The notes: a model not told the origin generated them from the letters alone. A DNA stretch of 64,000 bases from Aurifilum marmelostoma (GCA_027559495.1 JAMXSV010000017.1:124001-188000); one strand, 5' to 3'. Counted from the stretch's first letter, positions 12,404-24,916 are shown. A program made the numbers and translations.

Positions 12404-14824
12404 GTGTGTTGTGTCTGGTTGTTCCTCATGCAATTATTCCGTCATTCGTGTGAGGTTGTGTTGGGTTGTCCCCACATGCCCGAGCACGTTTACGGACACA
12501 AGTGAGGAAGACATGGTTGTTCCTTCTCCTTTACAGTAATATTTCCACCCCTGTCGGAATCAACCGAGGCGACAAGGCGGGCCGGGCCTAATTAGCATCC
12601 AGCCTCTAAACCAAGACCGGGGACTTTTTATTTATTCCCATCAAAATACCGCTCCTACAAAGGTCTCGAGAGGTTGGGTGGGGAAAGAAGAAAACTTGGC
12701 TGCACGGCATCATCATCATCATCATCATAACAGCAGTATTATTGACCAGTGCACTAACAAGTCCACAGCGACAGTTACTTGCAACCCTGTTATTGCAGCA
12801 TTTCGGCTGGCTCCGGCCGAGACATGCAGTGGTACGATTGTGACGACTTCTGTGCCCGCCGCCTCATTCCTGTCATCGTTGCCTTTATATGAGGGACTAT
12901 TGACCAGTTAGTTGCACAGCATGCATTGCCGTCGGGTAAAGAAGCAATAGATCGGGCGAGCGGAGGGGCTTTCGGGACTGTTCCCTTTGCCACTGTATCC
13001 TGATCTCCAGGCGATGTTCCCATGTCAGGACTTCAGCATGTGCCTCAGTGGCTCAGTAATTAATCTCTGAATTCTCTATAATGGATATTGAATTTACGCA
13101 GCAATTAAAGGGCGAATAATAATCGGAATTCCATCCATTCAATTTTCCCACTTATCAGATGACAGCGAATATCTAGAGGCCGAGGAGAAAGAGGAAGGCC
13201 TCTGACATCCCTCATCTTATACCCCGTCCAGAATGATGCTCGTCTGACGGCTTCATAACATTTTATTACTGTAATTACTGGCTGAGCAGGCTGTGTTTAT
13301 TTAGAGTTCGAATCAAGGCCTCCAAGATTGATTCATGTACACATGCAAACTGACTGGATCTATATATCTGACCCTTCGTATTGTCTATTCATATTCAGAC
13401 GGCCTTCAGCATCTTCTCTGGGTACAACATCACGACGTACAACGGAGGAGGTGTACCTGACATGACCATTCCTACCGGCCAGATCTAGTAGCAGAGGTGT
13501 CAATAACTGCCAATACTTTAGTCAGCCATCTTGGCAGACATTTACACGTGAGAACCAAGATGGCGATCCTACCGGCCTGACGGGCCTGCAAAGTCTCAAA
13601 GACCCCTGCAGATACGTAGGGTACCTGAGACAATAGGGAGCATCTTTAGGCCCTTTTCCCACACCATGACCAGGCTTGCCAGATGATTGGATGACTCCAG
13701 AGGAGCAGCTTGTGTCATATATACATACATATACGATCCAAGTTGGTTGAAGTCTGCCACAGCTCAAAGGGCGACCACAACCTTGGACTGGGGGCACAAG
13801 TATTAGTCTTAATGGCTGTCTTGGGACTATTCACCATGCTGATCAATATGGCATTTATTCTGTTTGTTAGTCTAGTCTTGGCTACTCGTCGCGAGACATA
13901 CCACATCCTCAACCAGTCCGTGTAAAGTCCAAGTTCTCGGCAACACTTTGTCCCTCACCTCCAACCTCCACTCGGCTGTTCTTCCTACAAAAGATTACTC
14001 AACACGAGAAAGCGAGGTCGATGGACCAACTACTGTATGGCCTCTTACATTTATCTTGACTTTACCAAACACTCTGACTAAGCCCTGATTACCTCACAGC
14101 TCACATCAATAGTGTGGCGGGCTTCCGGGGCTCAGACCTGATATCTTACGGTGGTTGGTGGGCAGTTGTTCTAGATCATAGTCCTCTTCGATACAAACCC
14201 AAAGAGTAATTCCCCTCCCGGCCGTTGATTCCAAACTGTCCAGCGCTCCCAGACATCTGCCGGTTCCAATTGGGGCTGCTGACAGGTGACATGCATAAAA
14301 CAGGGTAAGTGACAACCGAATTGCGGGGGGAGATCTGCCCTTCTCCCCCCCCCCCCCCCCACGCATTCTTGTAATCAGCCTGCTTGCAACAAGTGCGGGA
14401 GATCCTATACCACCTTGGAAAAAACCATGGTACTCCTCCTCCACAACACACTCCACAGTCCCCAACGGCCCCTGAGCATGTTTGGTTTTCGAGATGCGGG
14501 GGATGAGGGCCAAGATGGCTTGTAACGGGAGAATAGCCGTGATAAGTAATTCGATTCGTCTTGGGGAGTGTAGGTCGAGCTGATGCCAGAAGAGATCATC
14601 CAGGCCAATGGAGTCTAAATCTGGGGGCGCGGTATCTTTTGTCTTGTCCGTGATTACTGTCACTGTTTCCCTGCAAAACTCGTCCAGAAATCTCGAATCA
14701 AACCTCTCCAGGTTGAGGACTCTTGCTCGACCACCTCAATCGACAGGAGAATTCCTCACTTTCACATCGAGAACGCACTGCGAGTGAATCAATTACTTGT
14801 AAAAGAACGCCCAGGACACACATA
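12091..14824. other. Divergent intergenic region with microsatellites
   Basis: 2.7 kb between the monooxygenase (minus) and the sugar transporter (plus). Seen are a (GT)16 tract at 12371-12402, CAT triplets near 12709-12727, and a long C run near 14345-14361. Much of 13050-13950 is AT-richer than the coding neighbours. Open frames here lack ATG starts or coding-like third positions, so no gene is called. Confidence 0.5.
12371..12402 (+). repeat. (GT)16 microsatellite
   Basis: Uninterrupted GT dinucleotide repeat in the 5' region of the flavin monooxygenase gene. Confidence 0.95.
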
Positions 14825-16660
14825 ATGCCTGAAAAGCCTTCACCCACGGCGTCGGAAGCACACCTCCCAGAGACGTCCCTGTGGGCCAACAGGAAATGTC
14901 TGCTCATCTGTGCCACGGTGGCCATCGCCAACATGCAGTACGGCCTGGACTCGGCCGTCATCGCGAGTCTACAGGCCATGCCTGGCTTCCTGGTCGTGTT
15001 TGGATATCCTGACCCAGAGGCGGCGGGAGGATATGCCATCGGTGTGAGTCCGGTCCACTGCTGAGGGGGCAATGAATGTGATTTGATTATTGTATTGACT
15101 TGGTCTCTCTCTTTTTTTTCTTTCTCTTCTGTCCAGGGAACCTTCCAGCAGCTCATCAGCTCCCTCCTCACCCTCGGCGCGTTCCTCTCCTCCCTGACGG
15201 CAGGCGTCTTTGCCCACTTCTTCGGCCGCAGGACCGCCCTCTGGCTGGCCTGCCTCCTCACCGCGGCCGGCTGCGCCATCCAGATCGGCACCACCGACAA
15301 GGGCGTCGTCTACCTGGGCCGCCTCGTCCTGGGCATCGGCAACGGCTTCCTCGTCACCTTCTCCAACATCTACACCGCCGAGGCCAGCCCCGCCCACCTC
15401 CGCGCCGTCATGGTCGCCCTCTTCTCCGAGTGGGTCAACATCGGCAGCATCGTCGGCTCCGTCGTGTGCAACGCCACCCAGGCCCGGCTCGACAGGGCCA
15501 GCTACCAGATCCCCATCGGCACCCTCTTCATCGTGCCCGCCGTGCTCTCCGCGGGCCTGCTCTTCGTCCCCGAGTCCCCGCGCTACCTCGTCAGCCGGGG
15601 CCGCACCGCCGAGGCGCGCCGCGCCCTCGAGCGCCTGCGGGGCGGGTCGCTGCGGGCCGGCGAGCTCGAGCTGGAGTGGGTCGAGATGGTGCGCGGCATC
15701 GAGGAGGAGCAGAGGTCGGCGCGCACCGTGGGGCCGCTGGACCAGTTCCGCGGCGCCGAGCTGCGCCGCACCCTGCTCTGCTACGGCGTCATCCTCAGCC
15801 AGTCCGGCTCGGGGTCCTGGTTCGTCATCAGCTACAGCACCTACTTCCTCGAGATCGCCGGCCTCGGCACCGCGCAGGCCTTCCACTACGCCATCGTCAA
15901 CACCTGCCTCGGCCTCGTCGGCGTCAACCTCGGCATCTACCTGATGCGCCACGTCGTGGGCCGCCGCATGATCCTGACCCTCGGCGCCGCGCTGCAGGGC
16001 GCGTGGATGCTGGGCGTGGCCGTTGGCGCGGGCACCGTCAACCCCGTCGGCAGCACCGCCGGGAACAACAGCCTGATCGCCTTCATGGCCCTGTACAACT
16101 TTACGTACAACGCCTTTGTGGGCGACGCCAGCTACCCCGTCGCGACGGAGCTCGTGAGCACGCGGCTGCGCTCGTGGACCGTGGGCTCTGCTATCAGTCT
16201 CGGGTACTTTTTCGCCTGGCTGGCTGGTTTCTGTTCTCCGTATTTTATCAACCCCTCGCAACTCAACTGGGTGAGTCCTGTCACTTCTCCTCTTCTCTCC
16301 GTAGCTATGTTCTTTTCCCCTGCCTCTTTCTTTCACAATGGCACCAATCACGCTGTAATATTGGGCTGACAAAGAGCACCGGCACAGGGCTCCAAGTACG
16401 GCTACCTGTGGGCAGTCTCCAACTTCCTCTGCATGCTCTTCTTCTTCTTCTTCATGCCCGAGCTCAAGGGCCGCACCCTCGAGGAGATCGACGAGCTCTT
16501 CGCCAACAGGGTCCCGGCCTGGGAGTTCAGGACGTACCGGACCACCATCCAGGACGAGGCGCTGGCCGAGGTGCGCAGGCAGGAGGACCTGCGCGAGAAG
16601 AAGGGAGGGGCACCGACCTCGGAGACAGTGGAGGACACAAAGGCTGAAGTGACGCCTTGA
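14825..16660 (+). CDS. MFS sugar transporter
   Basis: Plasma-membrane sugar/H+ symporter of the MFS sugar family. Exons 14825-15043, 15137-16270 and 16388-16660 are all phase 0 and give about 541 residues. Family signatures: FFGRRTALW after the second membrane segment, PESPRYLVSRGR at the end of the first six-helix bundle, and PELKGRTLEEIDELF after the last helix. About 12 membrane segments are visible. The substrate cannot be fixed; glucose, alpha-glucosides or polyols are possible. Myo-inositol oxygenase starts about 2.5 kb downstream on the other strand, so inositol or a related polyol is a weak inference. Donors are GTGAGT and acceptors CAG. The start ATG (MPEKPSP) follows a short CT-rich leader. 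Confidence 0.9.
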
Positions 16661-17007
16661 GACATGCGTTGTTATCCGCAAGGGCCGTTGTTGTTGTTGT
16701 TGTTGTTGTGGGGACTGACGGTTTTGCCTGGTGGTGAGGTTGGACGTGAAACCCGAGGCTGCCCTTCTTTGTTCGTCCACATCAAGTGTCTCAACAAGGT
16801 AGACAATCGATTTGTTGTGTTGTTGATTTCCACATTCTTTTGTAAATGGGCTTGAAGCCTGTGATGTAGGCTCTTGTATGCCTTGGAGTGCATAAGTATC
16901 AGGCGTGGAAGCATGAATCTGATCGTAATTAATATCTGGATATACCAAACCAGACTACCTTCAAAGCATCACCATCATCACATCAAATCAGCCACCAAAA
17001 AGTCATC
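16661..17007. other. Intergenic region after the sugar transporter
   Basis: Contains a (GTT)6 stretch near 16688-16707, likely 3' UTR of the transporter, and a short A/C-rich leader before the start at 17008. No gene is seen. Confidence 0.5.
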
Positions 17008-17463
17008 ATGTCTCCCTCAGCCAGCCAGAAGAAGACCACCAGCCGCCCAGCAGCCAACATCGCACCCACCCCTCCAGCAGCAGACTCCACCCCCTCCCCC
17101 ACCGAGGAGGCCACCGTCCTAGAGGGCCAAGGCACGGCCACCTTCTTCTGTCCCAGGATCAAGAGGTCAGGCTGCTCCCTCCTCCACAAGGACCCCCCCG
17201 GCGTCCAGACGGCCCCCTTCGACCCCAGCCGCCGGTGCAGCTTCCGCTTCGTCGCCGAGGCCCGCTACCAGGAGCACCTCAAGGAGTGGCACGGCCTGTC
17301 CCTCGAGGCCTTGGAGGAGTACTTTGCCGACGAGTACTGCGGCGGCGTCATCCCGCGGCGGGTTCCGCAGGGCGGGCCTGGGGCGGAGCACGGGGTGGTG
17401 GACCGCAAGGTGCGTGAGGGCCTGGATGCGCGGCGCGAGTCTCTTACTGCTTTGTTTCGGTGA
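17008..17463 (+). CDS. Small Cys/His-containing protein of unknown function
   Basis: A single-exon frame of 151 residues with strongly G+C-rich third positions, in contrast to the flanks. The first 45 residues are Lys/Pro/Thr/Ser-rich and look disordered. A core follows with FFCPRIKRSGC, then RRCSFRF and YQEHLKEWHGL. Three Cys and two His are spaced like a degenerate C2H2-type zinc site, and FFCPR plus the EHLKEWH segment suggest a fold. The C-terminus is basic and amphipathic. There is no signal peptide or membrane segment. I do not recognise a named family. It may be a nuclear or nucleic-acid-binding protein, which is inference only. Confidence 0.6.
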   Translation: MSPSASQKKTTSRPAANIAPTPPAADSTPSPTEEATVLEGQGTATFFCPRIKRSGCSLLHKDPPGVQTAPFDPSRRCSFRFVAEARYQEHLKEWHGLSLEALEEYFADEYCGGVIPRRVPQGGPGAEHGVVDRKVREGLDARRESLTALFR

Positions 17464-18109
17464 GCTGTGGGGTGGTCTGGGGCCTGAGTGCTGAGGAGAC
17501 TGGGGGGTGATGGGTGATGAGGCTGTGGCGAGGAAGAATGGCTTTGTTGGGGCGGGTGTCTTTTTGCTGTTGACTATTTCCTTTGTGATATTTCCTTTGT
17601 TTTGGTATAGACATTGGGCACGGGAATCTTCCCTGCCAGTAGACAAGTTACATCAAGAGAATCCTTTTGTTGGAAGAATGCATTGTTTCCCGACTGACTT
17701 TGTTGCTCTGTGATTAGGAAAGGATACTTGAACAAGCACTTGGCACGTCTGTATGACAAGGCAACAAGGAGAGCAAGGTCGAGCATATGATGACTGTTGA
17801 TAGGAAATGAAAATTCCCAATTCGTCCTCAAAATTGTAGAGGAACTTTCATGATTTACTTCCATGAGAGAGAAGAAGAAGCCACCAGGTCTAACTAGTAG
17901 TCTGTCTATCTGCGGAACATCGCGGCGTGGAATAATATCTGCAGAGACGGCTGCCTCTTCAAATAGCAGAGAAATCAACACAAAGAGAAATAAAAATTGA
18001 AAATGCAACGCTGGTTTATCATGTCGTCTCTTTCGTTTTCCCCAGCTCCTCCGGCACCCTGCCGGGCCATTCCTGCTGGTTGGTGGGTGGTGAGATGACT
18101 TGACTGTCC
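17464..18109. other. Convergent intergenic region
   Basis: 3' flanks of the small Cys/His protein and of inositol oxygenase. AT-richer than the genes; nothing coding was recognised. Confidence 0.5.
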
Positions 18110-19186
18110 TCACCACTTGACCACCTTCTGAGGGAAGTACTCATCAATGAGATCCAAGTAGTAAGGCTGTTTTAGTTGTAGACAAAAAAATTAAAGTCAG
18201 TAAAGGGACACGTTGAAAAAAAAAAAAAAAAAAAAAAAGGACAATCATATGCAAAGGGACGACGGTCTAGGGCAGACTCGACTAACCTTGAGCTCCTCGA
18301 GGCTGGGGATCCCGTCGCTCTTGCTGTACAGGTCATAGGGGTTGAAGGCCTTGACGGCCTTGAGCATCTCGTGGTCCTTTTCGCTCATGAGGTCCCTGTA
18401 GGCGCCCTCCTTGTGCCAGGGGTAGAAGGAGTGGTAGCGGATCATGGCGAGGGCCTCGTCGGGCAGGCGGCTCTGGTCCTTGACGACGTGGTACAGGTAC
18501 TCGTCGTGGCCCCAGCTGAGCATGACGTTGTCGAGGCCGCAGCCGGGGGAGTAGATGCCGTACTTTGTGCCGTAGACGGGGTGGCCGTGGTCCGGGTTGC
18601 CGGCAAAGGTGGAGGGGAGGATGATGCGGTCGTCAAAGGCGCAGCCGACGGGGAAGGTGTCGCCCACGACGGCCCACTGGCCCTCGGCGGCCTCGTCGTA
18701 AAAGTACATGAGCTTGCCGAGGTCGTGGATGAGGCCCGTCAGCTGCATCCAGCGGGGCTTGCCGTCGCGGCGGATGGCCTCGGCGCTCTGCAGCAGGTGC
18801 GCGATCTGGCCCAGCTCCGTGTCCGGGTCGCTCTCGTCCACCAGCGTCTCGAGCTTCTCCATGGCCTCCCAGATGGTCATCTCGACCCGCGGCCGCGACG
18901 CCGAGTTGAAGCGCGCCCGCGCCGCCAGGTTGTACGCCACCGTCTGCTTCTCGTGCTGCTCCTTGTAGAAGTTCTTGACCCGGTCGCAGGCGTCCTCGTA
19001 CTGCCGGAACCCCGTCTTGTCCTTTTCCGTGTCGAACTGGGACTCGTCGTCGTAGTTGCCCAGCTCCGACATCATCGTCTGCCGCGCCTGGTCCTTGAGC
19101 ACGTTGACGGCGTCGATGCTGTCCGAGATGGAGTCCAGCTCCGCGCCCGACTTGACGGCATAGTCTGTTGTGGCTGCTGGGGCCAT
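18110..19186 (-). CDS. MIOX: Myo-inositol oxygenase
   Basis: Non-heme diiron oxygenase that cleaves myo-inositol with O2 to D-glucuronate (EC 1.13.99.1); cytosolic, entry step to inositol catabolism. Two exons on the minus strand (19186-18287, 18166-18110) give about 318 residues, normal for the family. Metal ligands are visible in IHDLGKLM (His-Asp), SWGHDEYLYH and RYHSFYPWH. The C-terminal exon encodes PYYLDLIDEYFPQKVVKW, the conserved end of MIOX. The ATG at 19186 (MAPAATT) was preferred; in-frame codons upstream lack an ATG. The single intron holds a 23-base A run on the plus strand. A sugar transporter lies upstream on the map and a Zn2Cys6 regulator on the other side, but co-regulation is unproven. 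Confidence 0.95.
18216..18238 (+). repeat. A23 homopolymer in the MIOX intron
   Basis: On the coding strand this is a T23 run within the intron at 18167-18286. It is about 50 bases from the acceptor, longer than a usual polypyrimidine tract. Confidence 0.9.
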
Positions 19187-20570
19187 TGTGTTGTTTTGAG
19201 AAGAAGACAAGTGATATGATCAGGTGTTGATGGGATCAGTGAATCTGATATTCTATGCACAGCTGAGGGGGAAAAAAAGGGAGGAAGAAAGAGTGGTTGT
19301 TGAGGAGGAAGGAATTCCAGCACACTACATCTGAGCCACTCGAACTAAAGGAGGACGTTTATACTAAATCCTCCCTCAAAATATTTCCATAAAAAATACT
19401 AATAATAATAATAATAATAATTGATATCGGACACTCTTACCCTCGACAAAAATCAAAGTGTTGGCACTGCGGAGAAAGTTTCCCTTCCACCTCCAGACCG
19501 GTTACCAGGATGATACCGGGAAAAGAAGGGGACCCGACATCCCCATCACCACCACATCGCAAGACACTTGTCGTACTGGATAGACTTGCCGCAGCATCCC
19601 AGGATTGCTTGATAGACTTTGCTCAAATCCACGCCACTTCATAGGGCCCCAGGGGCCAAGGCCAAATTGCTGGTCGGGATAGCATCATGGTCCACCGTGC
19701 TGAGGCGGGGTTGACCCACGAGGCGCACCAATCTTGTCCCTTGTTTTGGTCCTGACGTGGTAAAAAGTGGTACTTGACCATGTACAGAGACTACTATATT
19801 AGGCAAAAGAACTGGGCTGAGGGGAGAAAAAAAAAAAAAAAAAAAAGAAGAAGAAGCAAAAAGAGGCGTGTCCGACGACTTGCATTACAGATCTCCGTTT
19901 ACCCCAGGTTATCGGATCTGCGCCAGATTGTGTAAAGAGTCCCACTCATCCCTTGCAGGTGTTCAGGGTGAGCTTCGGCGATTTTAACCACATCTTCTGG
20001 GCGACTCGTGAAGGGGTGCCACAACGCTCCATGCTTAGCGGCTGGGCAGGGACTAGCCACTCTTTCAAAACTTCCTATTCAATCTCTCCGTGTCAAGAAA
20101 CAAGGTCAGAATTCCCGAGAGTGACTCCACACCAAAAACATCCTCTAACCTGCAAGTCCCCCTTCCCACCCGTCGTCCAGGTTTTGGTGCCACCCTCTTC
20201 CCTTTCTTTGACCTCATTCTTTCCTCTTCTGTCTCTGCGGGGAAGTTTTAAAAAAAAAAAAATAACACGCAGGAGAGACGAGGGTGAAAAATTCTTTCAG
20301 GGACCCCTTGCCTGAGGCTGACGCTTCTTGGTTTCGTCACTTTTTGAGTTCCCGGGCTCTTTTGGATTTTACCTTGTTTCTCTCTTTTCAGCCTCGTACA
20401 CGCTGTTTCTGGCAATCCCCCCTTGCCGTTCGCATGCCTTACCAGCCATGCGTGGCACACCCACCGATCCCCTCAGAGAGGGGCGCGCGCACACATGATC
20501 GTCTTGACCCGTCTGTGTGCTTAATACTGTCGTTTGCATGGTATCATTACTACTATGTACATACACGGCA
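19187..20570. other. Region between MIOX and the Zn2Cys6 gene
   Basis: MIOX promoter and the 3' flank of the regulator gene. Seen are a (TAA)n stretch near 19398-19420, an A20 run near 19830-19849 and an A12 run near 20250. Open frames look random. Confidence 0.5.
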
Positions 20571-23340
20571 CTAGCTCGACACCGCGTCGCTCAGGTCCCA
20601 TGATTTCATCATCTGTCTCTGTACAGCCTCGGTGGGCCGGGCGTGGTCCTTCTCTGTTATCTTGAGGATGTTGAGACACGCCTCCTGATCTCTTCGGTCC
20701 TGGAACTGATCCCCGACTTTACAATGCGTTCCGTGAGTCAGCGCTTTTGATCTCATTCTCTTCTACAAGGGACTGTTGAGTACTGGCAACACGAAGGGCA
20801 GCAAGGGACGAGGTAGCTGATGGCATCCTCTCAATAGGAGGACTCACATGCTGCGATGGCCATGCACGCAGTAAACATACTCGGTGGCGTCCACTGGTTG
20901 CACAGTCCTATACCGCACATCCTCCTGACGAGCCGCTTGATCCGATCCTGTGGGTGAGGGGAAGCACAAACACGTCAGCCGCTGCCAAGGTCATTGGCCC
21001 AAACAGACAAGCAGGGCTGTGGCCAGTTCCAGGTGGTATAACTGGGGCGTGGGGTCAGGGGACTGTGCTTACGCTTATTCGCCTCGCCGTTTCCTTCCTC
21101 TGCGCTCCCATTCGGGGAATCTTTGGGTCAAAACTCACAAGGAACAGCTCCGCGAGCAGATGGTGCTGGACCCCGATCGCTGCAAAAGATCATCAACATC
21201 CCGATTCAAAACTGCCCCGGCGCATTGATGCCACCCTGCTACCGGAGGGCCCGCTCCTCAAGGCAGGCCAAGGTCCGCCGGCTGAGGGGATGAGATTATG
21301 GTGTGGTGGGTTCACTCACCGTGACAGGCGCTCTGGTACCAGATCTCCGGAAAGACCTCGTCCTTGTCAGGTTCCGGTTCCCGCTCGAAGATGGGCGTGA
21401 AGCTGGACGGGAGGCTTCCCGTCCACTGCCTGTTATATGCATCCAGCTCGCTCCACCACTCGATACCCCCTGCCCGACCCATGGTGCCCTGTGAGCCGTC
21501 GCTGAAGCAAAAGTTGAGCACGTCAGCGCAGTGCACGACCGCCCTGTTGGCCCAGACATAATCATCTGTCGGGCTGAGGCTGCGGTCGACCAACGAGTGC
21601 ACCAGGTTGATGCGCACCGGCTCCTGGTTCATCACAGCGCTGTAGATCTCCTGCCGCAGGCCGACCCAAAACGCGGCGCCGCTCAGCGAGCCCGGCATGA
21701 GGTAGCGGCTGCCGTCGCCGCCGGTGCCGTGGTGGACAAAGGCTTGGATGCCCAGCAGATAGCTGTGTGCGTCGACGCCAGAGGCCTTGACCTCCATCTC
21801 CTCCCAGACCCGCAGGATAATAGTCGCTGCGAACAGGTTCTCATCCGACATGATGTGGTGCTCGTGGTTGAGGATGGGGATGAGAACATTGAGGCACTCC
21901 TGGTGGTAGCGGTCTGACGCGTACGGGTCATACGAGGTTGTGTGGGCGAGATGTTTTGCAGAGAGGGCAAAGATCGCATTCAGGAGAACCCTACACCGTC
22001 CTGCCCGCGGCGGTACCACAGTCTCAAAGGACTGACACGGATCACACAAGTCAAGCTACATCAAGCAAACTCATCAGCACCAAAAAAACCCCCAAAAAAC
22101 CACCATCTCCCAGAGCTTGAAGAGGAACCCCCAAAAATCAAAACCTTACCCATATGGATAGTTTTTGGATATAGTGTCGGAAGAGCATGGCCTCTTCGCG
22201 GCTCTCGAGCGGCCAGGCATCCTGATCACGATATATCCTGGATCTCATGGCCTGGACGGCTGGATCTACCGTCTCCACCTCGACAGGAAGCATCACGGGC
22301 AGGACAGCCGGGATAGGAGTCTCAGAGACCGTCAGGTTCCGGAAAGGCGGAAGATGCCTGGCTGGCGAGATCACATGGTCGTCATGTGGTATGAAGCGGT
22401 CCGTTGGCGAGTGTGGCCTCACGCCGCCAGGAGCCAATTCCGGCGGAGTTGGGTATGTCTGGACGTGAAGGTTCGCATGACCTGCATCCGTTGTGACGGT
22501 GGTGGCAGCCGTATGAAGGGTATCGGAACTCTCCGAGTACGAGTCTGGCCAGTCATCTTGGAAGGTACCCGCGGCGAGCTCCTCGATATCACCAGAAGCA
22601 ATCCTGGTCTCATCTACAAACCTCACTGCGGGGGAGGAGTTGTCAGCCTTGTGTCTTCACCATCGTCATGCTTGCCCAGCCAACAAGTGAGTGAGAGCGA
22701 GAGGTCTGTGTGTACTTACAGCGCCTGGATACACGGATCCACCTCTGCCTCTTGGGAAAGGGTCCTGCCGGTGACGGTGGTCAGTGTGTTGCCCACGGGC
22801 TTCTCTCGAGGGTCTCGAGATGCACCATACCATTTTTGACGCGGAACTTGTACCCTCGGGTGCACTCCTTGTTGTTGGCGGCACAGCGCCCACAGATAGG
22901 TGTCACCCGGTCGCCTGGAGACCCCATGATGTCTCATTAGCAAGAACAGAAAGTCGGCAAAATCCGCCGGTGTGGTTGCTGTGGGGGTGGATCTGGTCTG
23001 GCCACAGAGGTGTGACGGGCGGAGACATTTCCCCAGAGTCGCAACGAGCTAGTCTTCCTCTCTCCCGAAACATCGCCCACACACCACACACCCTCTACAA
23101 GGCTGGAAAATCTGGGGTAAAGAGATTGGAGGGAGACAAAAAGAAAAGCAGAAAAGCACTCACACTTTAGATGCTGATCCCGGCAACTCTGGCTGTTGGG
23201 TAGTAATTTTTGGTCAGCCTTTGCCGCCCCAGTTGGTGACTGCATGTCTCGTGAGCTGCAGCCTCGGGCAGGAGATCTCCTTACCAGCCGATCTGTGCAA
23301 CTTGGGCTTCAGGCCTGGGCGAGGACATTGAAGGCGGCAT
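20571..23340 (-). CDS. Zn2Cys6 transcription factor, nine exons
   Basis: Likely nuclear DNA-binding regulator. Exons on the minus strand: 23340-23285, 23192-23164, 22914-22831, 22764-22720, 22625-22150, 22055-21320, 21179-21073, 20947-20848, 20716-20571; 1779 nt, about 592 residues, all junctions in frame. The zinc cluster (about residues 19-48) is rebuilt from three exons: GCQSCRDQHLKCDR then PICGRCAANNKECTRG. The spacing is Cys-2-Cys-6-Cys-6-Cys-2-Cys-6-Cys. A basic FPKRQRWIRVSRRLRFVDET segment follows, then a Pro/Ser-rich linker. From about residue 230 comes a fungal-specific TF domain of the PF11951 type, with LDLCDPCQSFETVVP and LLNAIFALSAKHL. The C-terminal exons read QHHLLAELFLVSFDPKIPR and RRMCGIGLCNQWTPP. 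ATG 23328 is an alternative start. Its targets are unknown. Confidence 0.8.
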
Positions 23341-24909
23341 GCAGAAGGAGGTGATCGGCAGAAGAGGCCCTGTCTCAGGTTGCAATAATTGGTCTGAATC
23401 TCCGGTGGTGGCATCCGGCGCAGATCGAGGGTTTGGGTGAGGGCGTCACGCCGAGGGGTGACGGAGCCGAGGCGGAGTATCTCGGGCAACGATTCGTCAT
23501 GTCCCAGAGGAGAAGCAAGATGTGGATCCTCTATGATGGTGCCCTCGGCTCGTGCTCTGTGTGGTGATCTCGATCATGAGACGAGCACGTGAAAAAGGGG
23601 GAAACCGGAATATTGGGTTTGCCAACGATTACCACCAAGCGGTAAAACCAAAACCAAAACCAAAAAAAAAAAAAGGCCCACCTCAGAATAACGTCGTACT
23701 GCGTACGGCGATATCGAGAGTAGGAGAAGAGGAAAAAAGGTCGAATAGCTAGCAGCCTTGGTAATCCTCGAGCCGGGGATGGTCAGGATATTAAAGAAGG
23801 TGAAAATCCGCGAAACCGGGTTCGTTCGTTTCCTCTTTTTGGGGAAATGATCATCACCTAGAGAGAGGTAAGGCCCAGGGGGCAGCAGTCACCCGGGATC
23901 GAAACTCAAGCCAGCACTACCTGCACTATAGTAGTGATCCAGAAGGCTGGGGTAATATCTGGGGAAGACCTGGGGTGTGGGATGACGAAGAGGAGGAGTT
24001 GGTTGGTGGAGGAGGAGGAGGGGGAGGGGGGAGGGGAGAAAGGCCAGAGGAGGAACCAACCGAGTAAGTCCAAGTTTTCCGATTCCCCTTACTCTTTCCC
24101 TCCAGGATCCGTCACCTTCGGCCAATGACGACTCATGCTTGCTCCCCCCCCCCGCACTAGCCAACAGGGCGAATCAGTGCTAATGTTTTCCAAGCAGCAG
24201 CCATTTGCAACTCCACCACAACGCCGTCTCTCTGCTTGGTTCGGTGCCAAGTAAAGTCTGTTACCGACCTTGTGCGGTAGTATGAATGAATTACTATCGT
24301 AGTGGCATACTGTCATGGACGGGTGGTCCGTGGTAAATTACTCTCCCCCCCCCTTTACCCCATACTCTCGGCTACCCCTCCCCCCAAAGACCCCCCGGAT
24401 GTCGCACCTAATTTGTCACAAGCAAGTGTCACTAATCCATGCTGCAGTGCACGTGCTAGCTGAGCAACGGGCCCAGTCAAGGGTTGGCTTGTCAACCTTC
24501 TCACACACACCTTGTTGGCCCGTCTGTGTTGTGGGCTCTTTTTGGGTCAAACACACGAACGCGGGGAAATCTTGGCCAGAGCTGCCACTGACTCTTTCCT
24601 CCTGTGTCTCTTTCTGGGTGGGGCTTGAATCTACGAGATTCTAGAGGCCTCGAGTCGGTCGACCTGGTCGCTATCGCGCCGAGCGTGCGATAACAGTAAG
24701 TACATCGTCCGGGGTGTGCTGGGTGCGGGTACGCCTTGTATCTTCTGATAAGAGGCCGATCCACTTCAGGACCAAAACACGCTAACTTTTCTCAGAGGGG
24801 AAAGCAGAACCCGAGATATGGCTACGCGGTAACAGCCAGCAGGTGAATGGGTCTCTATCGCCATGCCTTGTCTTTGGTTGGGCGCTCGATTGATCCCCAT
24901 GATCCAAGA

Positions 24910-24916
24910 TATAAAG
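24910..24916 (+). promoter_or_regulatory. Possible TATA box of the maltose-permease-like gene
   Basis: TATAAAG about 400 bases before the ATG at 25314, followed by a CT/T-rich leader typical of fungal promoters. Confidence 0.4.

Noticed and set aside
13279..13314. tRNA-like A-box (TGGCTGAGC) and B-box (GTTCGAATC)
   Set aside because: The boxes are only about 26 bases apart and no cloverleaf with an anticodon arm can be drawn.
14106..14663. 185-residue minus-strand frame
   Set aside because: Starts with GTG, crosses a long C run and has no coding bias or domain.
14969..16948. 659-residue minus-strand open frame opposite the sugar transporter
   Set aside because: Antisense shadow; the plus strand has clear MFS motifs and correct splice sites.
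24620..24695. Possible tRNA or structured RNA
   Set aside because: Inverted repeats do not fit a cloverleaf; better described as two separate palindromes.
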